A DNA stretch of 56,330 bases from JANNHP01 sp031404455 (GTDB lineage Bacteria; Planctomycetota; JAJSAM01; JAJVHW01), in the NCBI GenBank assembly GCA_031404455.1, contig JANNHP010000127.1, positions 1 to 56,330 on the forward strand, written 5' to 3'. Numbering within the stretch: the first letter of the stretch is position 1; every line of letters starts with the position of its first letter. This document shows positions 17,279 through 25,503 of this stretch, one piece after another. Made by a program: the position numbers and the translations under genes. The notes under the pieces are model-generated. The model had not been told where the DNA came from. It made no database searches and was given only the letters and a program-made list of their open reading frames with translations.

Positions 17279-18355
17279 TCAGTACCACAGCACTGCCCAG
17301 ACGTGCAGTGCGATGACGAAGAAGAGCGCCACGGACACCGGCACGTGGACCCAGCGCCAGAGACGCAGCCAGAAGTCGTAGCCGCGCGCGAGGGCAGTGT
17401 TCCACAGGAGGTTGTCGCGCGCGCCCGCCATCACGAGGAGATCGCGCGCGAGTTCCGCGTTCTGCGGGTCCGTCGTGGCGATGCGGCCCATGATCGCGGT
17501 CGCGCGCTCCGCGAGGTCGCGCGGCGACTTCGCGGGGACGAGGAGCGGCGCGAACTCCGCGCGCAGCTTCTCGTCGAGCGTGGCGATCACGCCCTCGATG
17601 CAGCTCTGGTGACTCTCGCGCGCGACACCCGCTTCCTCGTACGGGATGCCCACGTCCGCCTTCGCGAGCCGCGGGGGGATGACGCGGTAGAGCACGGCGC
17701 CGGCCACGCCGGTGACGAGCACGACCATCGAGAGGACGAAGAGAGCCCAGCCGATCGGGTGCCTGAGCACGAAGTCCGCGTGCAGCAGCACGCCGGCGCA
17801 AGCGACGGTGCCGACGCCCATGTGCATCTCGAGCCACGCCTCGAGCCGCCCGAACGGCTCCTTCTTCTTCAGTTCGACGAACTTCACCGCGCGGCCGGCG
17901 ACCTCGATCGTCCGCAGTTCCGCCCGCTGGACCCTCTGCGTCGCGTAGCGGACGAGGATCTCGTCGGCGGCCGCCTGGATCTCGGCGTCGTTCCCGAAGG
18001 CGCCCTTCCTGATCTTCGTGTTGAGGTCCTGGATCGACGCCCAGCTCGCATCGCCCGCGCCCGCGCCGGACCTTCCGAAGCGGCGGAAGTACTCGAGCTT
18101 GATCGACCACTTGCGCACGACGAAGAGCATCGTCGCGACGAAGAGCGCGAGGAGGACGTTGCCGGACCAGAGGTACCACGTGCGCTCCGCGCCGGGCGTC
18201 CCGCGGGCCGGGAGCGCGACGAACGCCCACGCGGCGCCCGCGACCACGCCCGTGCCGAGCAGCCAGAGCCACGTCCCCTTGCGCCCCATGAAGCGCACGA
18301 CGAACCGCCGGTTGAGGAGCGCCGGACCCTCGGACGGGATCGACTGGCTGGTCAT
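17279..18355 (-). CDS. Di-haem b-type membrane cytochrome
   Basis: The 358-residue protein has five probable membrane helices, at about residues 28-49, 61-80, 175-195, 200-224 and 335-356. Two helices carry histidine pairs with identical spacing, H178/H192 and H337/H351 (HX13H). This is the spacing that ligates two stacked b haems in cytochrome b/b6-type proteins. A soluble loop (about 95-165) and another (about 230-320) face the same side. The start ATG overlaps the stop of the 18-haem gene. Positioned between a periplasmic multihaem protein and a cytoplasmic Fe-S protein, it is the obvious transmembrane or quinone-interacting step. No specific family name can be assigned from sequence reading alone. 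Confidence 0.85.
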   Translation of the reverse strand: MTSQSIPSEGPALLNRRFVVRFMGRKGTWLWLLGTGVVAGAAWAFVALPARGTPGAERTWYLWSGNVLLALFVATMLFVVRKWSIKLEYFRRFGRSGAGAGDASWASIQDLNTKIRKGAFGNDAEIQAAADEILVRYATQRVQRAELRTIEVAGRAVKFVELKKKEPFGRLEAWLEMHMGVGTVACAGVLLHADFVLRHPIGWALFVLSMVVLVTGVAGAVLYRVIPPRLAKADVGIPYEEAGVARESHQSCIEGVIATLDEKLRAEFAPLLVPAKSPRDLAERATAIMGRIATTDPQNAELARDLLVMAGARDNLLWNTALARGYDFWLRLWRWVHVPVSVALFFVIALHVWAVLWY

Positions 18356-20451
18356 CGGCCCGAGAGGCTCCGCAGGTACCCGCGCGGTTCGTTGCGGTGG
18401 CACGTGGCGCAGGTGCGTCCTCGCGCGTCGACGCCCGCCTTCGCGATCGCCGGGTCGTTGAACCACTCCTTCGCGAACTTCGGGTCGTCGTGGATCGACA
18501 GACGGACCGACGCCTTCGTGATGCGCTCCTCGTACGGCGCGTCCGCCGCGCCGTCGCGCACGTGGCACGCCGCGCAGTCGCCGCCCTTGTCGTGGTGCTG
18601 CACCCCCGCGCCGAGCTCGAGGTGCGATCGCGCGATCGTCTCCCGCGGCGGCGACTCCACGCGGCCGTTCGCGTCGCCGCGGACCTTGTCGTGGCAGAAG
18701 AGGCACTTCGTCGAGTCGCCCTGCGAGATCTTCGGTCCGGTGCGCGCGACCTTCGCGGCGTCGCCCTCGTGCGCGTGGCACTTCGAGCAGTCGAGGACGT
18801 CGGCGGGCGTCGTGTACCCGAACTTCCCGCCCGCCGAGTGGCACTGCGTGCACGCCATGCCCTTCCCGTCCGCGGTGAGGGAGGCGGCGCGCACGTGGCC
18901 GCCGTGGTCGAACTGCACCGCCTTGCGCGCGACGAGCGGCGTCGAGAGTCCGAGCTCCGCCGCGGTCGCGCCCGCGTGGCAGTCGAGGCAGCCGCGCGCC
19001 GACGCGGCGGCGCCCGTCGGGACCGGAGCGCGTTCGATGTGCGCGTCGAAGCGTGCGAGGTCCTCGCTGCGGCGCGACGTCGCCGACGTCGTGTGGCAGA
19101 CGAGGCAGCTCTCGGTCGTCGGGTTCGCGGGGAGGTGCGGGTCGTGCGCGAACGGACGTCCCGTGAGGCGCGAGGTGAGAGCGTCGCCTCCGGCGATGTG
19201 GCAGTCCGAGCAGGCCTTCGCTTCGCCGCCGACCGCTTGCGTCGGATCGGCGAGACGTGCGCCCGCCGCGGCGACGCCCGGGTGACGGTGCAGGGAGAAC
19301 TTCGAATCGCCGACGGTCGCGCGCGACACCTCCGCCTTCGCGATCGCGAGCTTGCCCTTCTCGTCCACGCCGCCGTCGTGGCACTTGAAGCACGCCCACT
19401 GGCCGATGCCGTGGTCCTTCACGGCCCACGACGGCTTCTCCGGCGCCCACCCGTCGTGACCGTGGCAGGCGTCGCACGCCGCGTAGTCGACGAGTTGTTC
19501 GCGGCCGACGGGCTCCGGCGACGCGACACGCTTCGGGAAGAGCGTGCGTCCGTGCTCGTCGCTCTCGGGGTAGTGGCAGGTCGCGCACTTCATGCGCGTG
19601 AACTCGCCGAGGTGCTTCGAGTGCGGGAACTTGTCGAAGTCGATGCGCGTGATGGTCGTCGCCTTCGCGGCGACCGCGACGAGCGGCTTGCCGGCCGCGT
19701 CGACGTGGCATCCGGCGCACTTCCCCGCCGTGGCGCCCGCGGGGTCGTAGTCCCAGATCGTCTTGCTGGCTCTCACCGCGTCGTGGCACGCCATGCAGTC
19801 GGCCGAGGCACCGCCGTGGTCCGCATGGAGGAACGCGCGCGCCGTCGTCGCCGGCCGCGCGCCCGGGCGGTACTTCACGGGCTCGATCGACGCGTCCTTC
19901 ATGTGGCACTTCGCGCACGCGAGTCCGTCGCCCGTGCGCTCGTCCTGCTTCACGACGCCGCCCGCGGGCTCGTGCGCCGCGTGGCAGTCGGCGCACGTCT
20001 TCTCGCTCGCCCTGGTTCCCGGCCGCGACTTCGGCCCGAGCCCCGAGGTCGGCACCGAGTACTCGATCCAGTCGCCGTCCACGCGCGGCGCGTGGCACGA
20101 GAAGCAGGCGACGTCCGGGAGCCGCGCGCCGTCCTTCGCGAACAGGTGCTCCTTGTGCTGGAACGCCGGACGGGTGTAGGCGCCCGTCATCTTCTTCTCG
20201 AGGTGCGTCGCGTCCACGTGGCACGCGTCGCAGCCCGCGAAGTGCGCCTCGCGCTCGCCCTTCGAGTAGTCGTGGCACGCGCGGCAGTCGGCGTCCGAGC
20301 CGCCGCCCGCTGCCGAGATCGTGGCCGTGGAGAGGTGCGGCCGGTGCGGGAAGCTGAACGGCCCCGACCCGGACGACGGCAGCGCGACGGCGAACGCGAC
20401 CGCGAGCGCCACGGCGCCGATCGCGATCCGCCGGACGCCCGCCGTCGTCAC
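18352..20451 (-). CDS. Periplasmic 18-haem c-type cytochrome
   Basis: I start the protein at GTG 20451, which overlaps the stop of the FHA gene (GTGA) and immediately gives a signal peptide (VRRIAIGAVALAVAFAVAL). The mature part of the 699 residues has eighteen CXXCH motifs from about residue 54 to 682: CRACH, CDACH, CFSCH, CADCH, CAKCH, CMACH, CAGCH, CATCH, CDACH, CFKCH, CSDCH, CLVCH, CLDCH, CTQCH, CSKCH, CLFCH, CAACH and CATCH. Many extra His residues (HADH, HSKH, HRHPG, DHGGH) could serve as distal ligands. The motif spacing suggests repeated modules of two haems. It is the second gene of the operon and likely accepts or donates electrons on the periplasmic side of the cytochrome b. An upstream open frame to 20598 is antisense-free but lies within the FHA gene and is not used. 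Confidence 0.92.
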   Translation of the reverse strand: MTTAGVRRIAIGAVALAVAFAVALPSSGSGPFSFPHRPHLSTATISAAGGGSDADCRACHDYSKGEREAHFAGCDACHVDATHLEKKMTGAYTRPAFQHKEHLFAKDGARLPDVACFSCHAPRVDGDWIEYSVPTSGLGPKSRPGTRASEKTCADCHAAHEPAGGVVKQDERTGDGLACAKCHMKDASIEPVKYRPGARPATTARAFLHADHGGASADCMACHDAVRASKTIWDYDPAGATAGKCAGCHVDAAGKPLVAVAAKATTITRIDFDKFPHSKHLGEFTRMKCATCHYPESDEHGRTLFPKRVASPEPVGREQLVDYAACDACHGHDGWAPEKPSWAVKDHGIGQWACFKCHDGGVDEKGKLAIAKAEVSRATVGDSKFSLHRHPGVAAAGARLADPTQAVGGEAKACSDCHIAGGDALTSRLTGRPFAHDPHLPANPTTESCLVCHTTSATSRRSEDLARFDAHIERAPVPTGAAASARGCLDCHAGATAAELGLSTPLVARKAVQFDHGGHVRAASLTADGKGMACTQCHSAGGKFGYTTPADVLDCSKCHAHEGDAAKVARTGPKISQGDSTKCLFCHDKVRGDANGRVESPPRETIARSHLELGAGVQHHDKGGDCAACHVRDGAADAPYEERITKASVRLSIHDDPKFAKEWFNDPAIAKAGVDARGRTCATCHRNEPRGYLRSLSGR

Positions 20452-21476
20452 CTCTTCAGCAGGAAGAACGCCGCGACGGCGGCGATACCAAGGGTCACGA
20501 CGACGATCCCGACGACCTTCGAGAGGCTCGTCCCCCCCTTCGCCGCGAGCGGCGCGAGCGTGCCGATGATCTGCCGCTGGCGGTAGATCTCCGACCACTC
20601 CTTGGGCCCCATGATCCCGCGCTCGACGAAGAGCTGGCCGAGCGACGCGCCCGACTTCCTGTGCTCGGCGAGGACCTCGCGCGCCTGCTGCTGGGTCGCC
20701 TTGCCGAGACGCGCCGCGTGGTCGCAGAGCGCCTCGGCGTAGACGTCCTGCGAGCCGCCCGACCCGGACTCCGCCGACTTCGCGACGAAGAGGCAGTCCA
20801 CGGTGCCGAAGGTGATGGCCTGGTCGCCCGAGACGGGCGTCGCCACGACGAGCGGGTTGCCGTCCACGAACGTGCCGTTGCTGGACTTCATGTCCTCGAC
20901 GACGAAGCGCCCGTTCTCGAAGCGGATCTTCGCGTGCCGCGACGAGATCGACTGGTGCGGCACGACGATCTGCGCCTGCTTCGCGTCGCGCCCGATCACG
21001 ACCTCCATCTCATCGATCGCGACGACGCGCTTGTCGTGCTCGGCGGCGATCACGAGCTTCGGCTGCGCCGCCTTGAAGCGCGCCACGTTGACGAGGATGC
21101 TCTGCATCGCCCCGCCGCCGATCGCGACCGTCTTCTCCGTCGACGCGAAGCCCGGCGCCGACGACTCGCGCGCCGTGTCGAGGATCTCGATGATCGCGGG
21201 CCCCACCTTCAGCTTCTGTCCGGGAACGAGCGGCGTCTCCACGTTCGCCGCGAGCTTCGGGCCGCCGTCGATCGAGCTTCCGTTGGTCGAACCTAGATCG
21301 GCCACCATCACCCGGTCGCCGTCGGGGCGCACGCGCAGGTGTTTCGAGGACACCTCGGTGTCGGCGATGACGATGTCCGCGGGCGGCTTGCGCCCGATCG
21401 TCAGGTCGCGGTCAAGGTCACGCTCCTCCTGGACCGCTCCTCGCAACGTGACCCGCAGCTTCTGCATCGCGATCAT
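20448..21476 (-). CDS. Tail-anchored protein with two FHA domains
   Basis: The 342-residue protein has FHA domain 1 at about residues 8-100 (TIGR, VSSKH, STNGS all present) and FHA domain 2 at about 155-235 (VIGR, ISSRH, SSNGT present). A helical segment with a repeated GQLFVERG-like unit follows at about 250-305, and a C-terminal membrane helix at 320-341 (VVGIVVVTLGIAAVAAFFLL). Both FHA sites look competent for phosphothreonine binding. It heads the multihaem operon and is divergent from the cyclase gene across 44 bp. A scaffold that docks phosphorylated partners at the inner face of the redox complex is a reasonable inference. An alternative ATG nine bases downstream is possible. Confidence 0.9.
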   Translation of the reverse strand: MIAMQKLRVTLRGAVQEERDLDRDLTIGRKPPADIVIADTEVSSKHLRVRPDGDRVMVADLGSTNGSSIDGGPKLAANVETPLVPGQKLKVGPAIIEILDTARESSAPGFASTEKTVAIGGGAMQSILVNVARFKAAQPKLVIAAEHDKRVVAIDEMEVVIGRDAKQAQIVVPHQSISSRHAKIRFENGRFVVEDMKSSNGTFVDGNPLVVATPVSGDQAITFGTVDCLFVAKSAESGSGGSQDVYAEALCDHAARLGKATQQQAREVLAEHRKSGASLGQLFVERGIMGPKEWSEIYRQRQIIGTLAPLAAKGGTSLSKVVGIVVVTLGIAAVAAFFLLKR

Positions 21477-21520
21477 TGTGGGCAGGTGCGGCGAGAAGCG
21501 GCAAGGCGAAAAGCGAAACG
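21477..21520. promoter_or_regulatory. 44-bp divergent promoter region between redox operon and cyclase
   Basis: This short gap is the only upstream DNA available to both the five-gene redox operon and the cyclase-phosphodiesterase pair, so the two units are probably co-regulated. I see no convincing -35/-10 pair or operator palindrome within it. Part of a promoter could lie inside either coding start. Confidence 0.5.
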
Positions 21521-23485
21521 ATGTCGGCGTCGGCGTATCCTGCCGCGCGAGTGGGCAAGGCCAAGCTGACCCTGACGGGAGTCGGACCCGAGCCGACGGT
21601 GCTCGATCTCGCGGGCGAAGCCATCGTCGGGCGGTCGATCAAGGCCCAGATCCAGATCGACGGCGACCTCGTCTCGCGCCAGCACGCGCGGTTCTACGAA
21701 GAGGACGGCCGCTGGTACGTCGAGGACCTCGCGAGCAGGAACGGGACCCTGCTGAACGGCGAGAAGGTGAAGACGGCGCTGCTCAAGTCCGGCGACGTCG
21801 TGATGATCGGCTACGGGCGGATCGTGTTCGAGGAGGAGCACCGGGAGAGCAGCTCCTTCGACGTGAGCATCGTGGAGGGGCCCGTCGTCGATTCGCGCTC
21901 GTCGGTGGTCGTCGCCGACGACGAGCCCGACTCGCACAGCGCCACGATGGCCCTCTCGTACAAGGACCTCGTGATGGTCAACCAGCGCATCAGCACGATC
22001 GTGCGCGTCGGCCACCGCATCGCGAACCTCCTCGACCGGAACGAGCTCCTGCGCGAGGTGATGGAGACCTTCTTCGAGCTCTACCCGCAGGCCGACCGCG
22101 GCTGCGTCGTGCTGAAGGACTCGAACGACGTCTTCCGGCTCGCGACGACCTACCAGCGCCAGGGACTCGCCGCGACGACGTCGGTCGTGAACATCTCCAC
22201 GTCGCTGATCGAACTCGTGCGCCGCGAGAAGAAGGCCGTGCTCTCCGCCGACACGCTCCACGACAAGCGGTTCGAGGGCCGCGACTCGATCGTAGGGCAG
22301 GCGAGCCGGTCGATCATGGTGGCGCCGCTGCAGCGCAACGACGAGTTCTTCGGCGTGATCTACCTCGACACGGAGACGCTCGCGCGGCCCTTCAACTCGG
22401 ACGACCTCAACCTGCTCCAGGGCGTCGCGGGTCCGGTGTCGATCGCTCTGAAGAACGCGGAGCTCGTGACGAGCATCGAGAACGAGGCGCGGATGCGCAC
22501 CAGCCTCTCGCGCTACCTCTCGCCCGACGTCGTGCAGCAGATCGAGGCGGGGACCTTGAAGCCCAACCTCGGCGGCGACCAGGCCGAGGGCACCGTGATG
22601 TTCAGCGACATCGTGGGCTTCACCGCGATGGCGGAGCGCCTCGCGCCGACGGCCGTCGTCGAGCGGCTGAACAGCTACTTCACTCAGATGCTCGAAGCGA
22701 TCTTCGGCTGGGGCGGGACGGTCGACAAGTTCGGCGGCGATGCGATCCTCGCCGTCTGGGGCGCGCCGCTGCCCTCCGCGGAGCACGGCATCGGCGCGGT
22801 CGGCGGATCGCTCGAGATGCACGCGCGGCTCTTCCAGCTCAACCTCGCGCTCGAGGAAGCGGGCGACACGCGCATCCGCATGGCGCTCGGCCTGAACTCG
22901 GGCCGCTTCGTCGCGGGCAACATCGGCGGCGCCGAGCGCATGGAGTGGACCGTGATCGGCGACGCCGTGAACCTCGCCCAGCGTGTCGAGGCCCAGGGCT
23001 TCCCCGGTTGCGTTCTCGTGTCGGAGTCGACGTTCACCCAGATCCCGGCGGCCGGCGCGTACGGGTTCGCGCCCGTCCACGTGAAGAACCGCAAGGAGCC
23101 GGTGAAGATCTACTCCGTGCGCGTCGCGAAGACGCCGCGCGGCGGGATCGCGGCGATCCCGGGTTCCTTGAAGCTCTCCACGGGCTCCGTGGACGCGCTG
23201 ATCGTCCGCGCGTCCCAGACGAAGGAAGGCCGGCAGAAGGCGACGATCTACTTCGCCGGCACGTCGGCGATGGGCGAGGTCGTGGAGTTCACCGCGGCGA
23301 TGCCCGAGAGCCCCGCCGCGGTGACGCTGCGCGGCAAGGTCGTGTCCGGGAGCCCGCTGCTCGAGTGCCGCACCGGACGGAGCGCCGACGTCGAGGTGGA
23401 GACGTCGTCCCCCGAGATGGCGCGCCTGCTCGCGATGGGCGGCGCGGTCGACGCCCCCGTGGCCCTCGAGAAGATCGAGAGATAG
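21521..23485 (+). CDS. FHA-GAF class III adenylyl cyclase
   Basis: The 654-residue protein has an intact FHA domain at about residues 25-105 (IVGR, VSRQH, SRNGT), a GAF-like sensor at about 150-320 (DRGCVVLKDS ... APLQRNDEFFGVIYLD), and a class III nucleotide cyclase domain at about 350-530. The cyclase motifs are complete: VMFSDIVGFT (first metal Asp), VDKFGGDAILAVWG (second metal Asp) and WTVIGDAVNLAQRVE (transition-state Asn/Arg). The C-terminal about 110 residues are a PilZ-sized beta-rich domain that I cannot assign. ATG 21521 was chosen because it starts the conserved part; its ribosome site is weak. The protein is soluble and cytoplasmic. It likely makes cAMP in response to a phosphorylated partner (FHA) and a small ligand (GAF). 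A phosphodiesterase gene follows 9 bp later. Confidence 0.93.
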   Translation: MSASAYPAARVGKAKLTLTGVGPEPTVLDLAGEAIVGRSIKAQIQIDGDLVSRQHARFYEEDGRWYVEDLASRNGTLLNGEKVKTALLKSGDVVMIGYGRIVFEEEHRESSSFDVSIVEGPVVDSRSSVVVADDEPDSHSATMALSYKDLVMVNQRISTIVRVGHRIANLLDRNELLREVMETFFELYPQADRGCVVLKDSNDVFRLATTYQRQGLAATTSVVNISTSLIELVRREKKAVLSADTLHDKRFEGRDSIVGQASRSIMVAPLQRNDEFFGVIYLDTETLARPFNSDDLNLLQGVAGPVSIALKNAELVTSIENEARMRTSLSRYLSPDVVQQIEAGTLKPNLGGDQAEGTVMFSDIVGFTAMAERLAPTAVVERLNSYFTQMLEAIFGWGGTVDKFGGDAILAVWGAPLPSAEHGIGAVGGSLEMHARLFQLNLALEEAGDTRIRMALGLNSGRFVAGNIGGAERMEWTVIGDAVNLAQRVEAQGFPGCVLVSESTFTQIPAAGAYGFAPVHVKNRKEPVKIYSVRVAKTPRGGIAAIPGSLKLSTGSVDALIVRASQTKEGRQKATIYFAGTSAMGEVVEFTAAMPESPAAVTLRGKVVSGSPLLECRTGRSADVEVETSSPEMARLLAMGGAVDAPVALEKIER

Positions 23486-23494
23486 GCGGAACCG

Positions 23495-24253
23495 ATGCGG
23501 ATACGCGTGCTCGGATGCAGCGGCGGCAGCGCGCCCGGACGGGAACCGTCCTGCTACCTGCTCGAGCGCGGCGTCGCTGTCGATGCCGGCGCCCTCGCGT
23601 CCGCGCTCACGATCGACGAGCAGAACGAGATCGGGCACGTGTTCCTCACGCACGCCCACTGGGATCACTGCCGCGACCTGCCGCTGCACGTCATCAATCG
23701 CCGGCCCGAGGCGCCGACGCTGCGCGTCCACTCGATCGAGGAGACGATCCGGTCGCTGCGCACCCACCTCATGAACGACGACGTCTGGTTCCGCGCGTTC
23801 GACCTCCCCTCGGCGGACACGCCGTTCGTCTCGGCGGAGCCGATCGCGCACGGTCAGACCGTCGAGGTCGAGGGCTACCGCGTCACCGCGATGTCGGTGC
23901 CCCACACCGTGCCCGCGGTGAGCTACCACATCGACGACGGGCACGTGTCGGTCGTCATCTCCGCGGACACCGGCGGCGGCGGCGTCTTCCGCGCGGTCCC
24001 GGAAGGTGCCAGCCCGCTGAAGGCCGTGTTCCTCGAGGCCTCGTTCCCGAACCACATGAAGGACTTCGCGGTGATGACCGGCCACCTGACGCCGGAGATG
24101 CTCGCCGAGGAGTGCGCGGGGCTCGCCGACGACGTGGCGGTGCTCGTCACCCACATGAAGCCCGGGTTCGAGACCGTGCTCATGCAGGAGATCGCCGACA
24201 TCGGCCGCCACGGCGTCCGGCCGTGCCGGGACGGCGACGTGTTCGACTTCTGA
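23495..24253 (+). CDS. Metallo-beta-lactamase-fold 3',5'-cyclic-nucleotide phosphodiesterase (class II type)
   Basis: The 252-residue protein has the MBL-fold metal motif THAHWDHC near residue 52, further conserved His/Asp in SVPHTVPAVSYHI, ISADTGGG and TGHLTPEMLAEE, and a terminal THMKP. The length and the motif set match class II cyclic-nucleotide phosphodiesterases rather than ribonuclease Z or beta-lactamases. It lies 9 bp after the adenylyl cyclase gene, so it very likely hydrolyses the cAMP made by its neighbour. A general MBL hydrolase is the fallback if the substrate assignment is wrong. Confidence 0.8.
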   Translation: MRIRVLGCSGGSAPGREPSCYLLERGVAVDAGALASALTIDEQNEIGHVFLTHAHWDHCRDLPLHVINRRPEAPTLRVHSIEETIRSLRTHLMNDDVWFRAFDLPSADTPFVSAEPIAHGQTVEVEGYRVTAMSVPHTVPAVSYHIDDGHVSVVISADTGGGGVFRAVPEGASPLKAVFLEASFPNHMKDFAVMTGHLTPEMLAEECAGLADDVAVLVTHMKPGFETVLMQEIADIGRHGVRPCRDGDVFDF

Positions 24254-24370
24254 ACGGCCGTCCCGGAGCAGGAGGTCGGCCACGTCGTCTCGGAGTCCTG
24301 AACTCGCGCGCAGGACGCCGCCGCGGATAGCATCCCGCGCCCGTCCACCCCACACGTCGAGGAGTGCGCC

Positions 24371-25294
24371 ATGCTGCTGACCGATCGCGTCCGCGAGATC
24401 CTCTCCTGGTACCCCTCGGACAGCCCGGGCACGAAAGCCTCGCTCGCGCGCTTCCTCATGACGGGCCGCCTCGCGGGCACCGGGAAGCTCGTGATCCTGC
24501 CCGTGGACCAGGGCTTCGAGCACGGTCCCGACCGGAGCTTCGCGCCGAACCCGGCGGGCTACGACCCGAGCTACCACCCCGACCTCGCCGTCGAGGCCGG
24601 GTGCAACGGGTATGCGGCGCCGCTCGGGATGATCGAGGCCGCGGCCGATCGCCATCCCGGCACGCTGCCGCTCATCCTGAAGGCGAACAACTCCGACTCG
24701 CTCGGCGGACCGTCGGACGCCTGGTCGGCGGTGACGGCGTCGGTCGACGAGGCGCTGCGCCTCGGCTGCAGCGGGATCGGTTTCACCATCTACCCCGGCT
24801 CGGACCACAGGAACGACATGTACGGCGAGATCCGCGCGATGACGGAGGAGGCGAAGGCGAAAGGCCTCGCGGTCGTCGTCTGGAGCTACCCGCGCGGCCA
24901 CGGGATCGACAAGGCGGGCGAGACCGCCATCGACGTCGTCGCGTACGCGGCGCACATCGCGGCCCTGCTCGGCGCTCACATCATCAAGGTGAAGCCGCCG
25001 ACGGAGCACGTCGCGGTGGACGCGGCGAAGAAGGCTCTCGAGAAGGCGGGCGTGCCCCTGAAGACGCTCGCCGACCGCATCCGCCACGTCGTCCGCAGCT
25101 CGTTCGGCGGCCGCCGGATCGTCATCTTCTCGGGCGGCGAGGCGAAGGAGACGCCGAAGATCCTCGACGAGATCCGCGGCATCCACCAGGGAGGCGGCTT
25201 CGGCTCGATCGTCGGGCGCAACAGCTTCCAGCGTCCGCGCGCCGAGGGCGTCGCGCTGCTCCGGCAGATCATGGACGTGTATTCCGGGAGTTGA
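24371..25294 (+). CDS. fbaB: Class I (archaeal-type, DhnA/FbaB) fructose-bisphosphate aldolase
   Basis: The 307-residue protein begins at ATG 24371 with an AGGAG site nine bases upstream. Motifs of the DhnA-type class I aldolases are clear: ILPVDQGFEHGP, IGFTIYPGS, VVWSYPRG, HIIKVKPPT (Schiff-base Lys region), IFSGGEAK and GRNSFQRP. It should cleave or form fructose 1,6-bisphosphate without a metal, in glycolysis and gluconeogenesis. A long 3' hairpin (25277-25354) overlaps its last codons. The gene is transcribed in the same direction as the cyclase and phosphodiesterase, 117 bp downstream, but the pathway link is not obvious. Confidence 0.92.
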   Translation: MLLTDRVREILSWYPSDSPGTKASLARFLMTGRLAGTGKLVILPVDQGFEHGPDRSFAPNPAGYDPSYHPDLAVEAGCNGYAAPLGMIEAAADRHPGTLPLILKANNSDSLGGPSDAWSAVTASVDEALRLGCSGIGFTIYPGSDHRNDMYGEIRAMTEEAKAKGLAVVVWSYPRGHGIDKAGETAIDVVAYAAHIAALLGAHIIKVKPPTEHVAVDAAKKALEKAGVPLKTLADRIRHVVRSSFGGRRIVIFSGGEAKETPKILDEIRGIHQGGGFGSIVGRNSFQRPRAEGVALLRQIMDVYSGS

Positions 25295-25354
25295 GCCGGG
25301 CGGGTCGGGCGCCGGGATCGTTCGTCCTCGGCCGGCCCAACTCCCGGAATACAC
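25277..25354 (+). terminator. 17-bp perfect stem overlapping the aldolase stop codon
   Basis: GTGTATTCCGGGAGTTG (25277-25293) pairs perfectly with 25338-25354 across a 44-base GC-rich loop that can itself fold. The left arm contains the last coding codons and the start of the TGA. No poly-T follows. It probably ends or stabilises the aldolase transcript. Confidence 0.6.
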
Positions 25355-25503
25355 ATGGATCCGGCCAGGGAACTGGCCAAGCGGGTTGGATGCTCGAGTG
25401 TTGCGGCGAGCGGAAGGAGGCGTGGCGCCCGGCGGGTGTCGCCGGGGATGGGTAGAACGGTCCGCGGACAGGGGCGCCCGTGCCGGTCCGCCGAGGTGCC
25501 GCG

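Noticed and set aside
21473..25354. 1293-codon open frame on the minus strand
   Set aside because: It lies antisense to the cyclase, phosphodiesterase and aldolase genes, is Arg/Val/His-rich without family motifs, and is a by-product of high GC.
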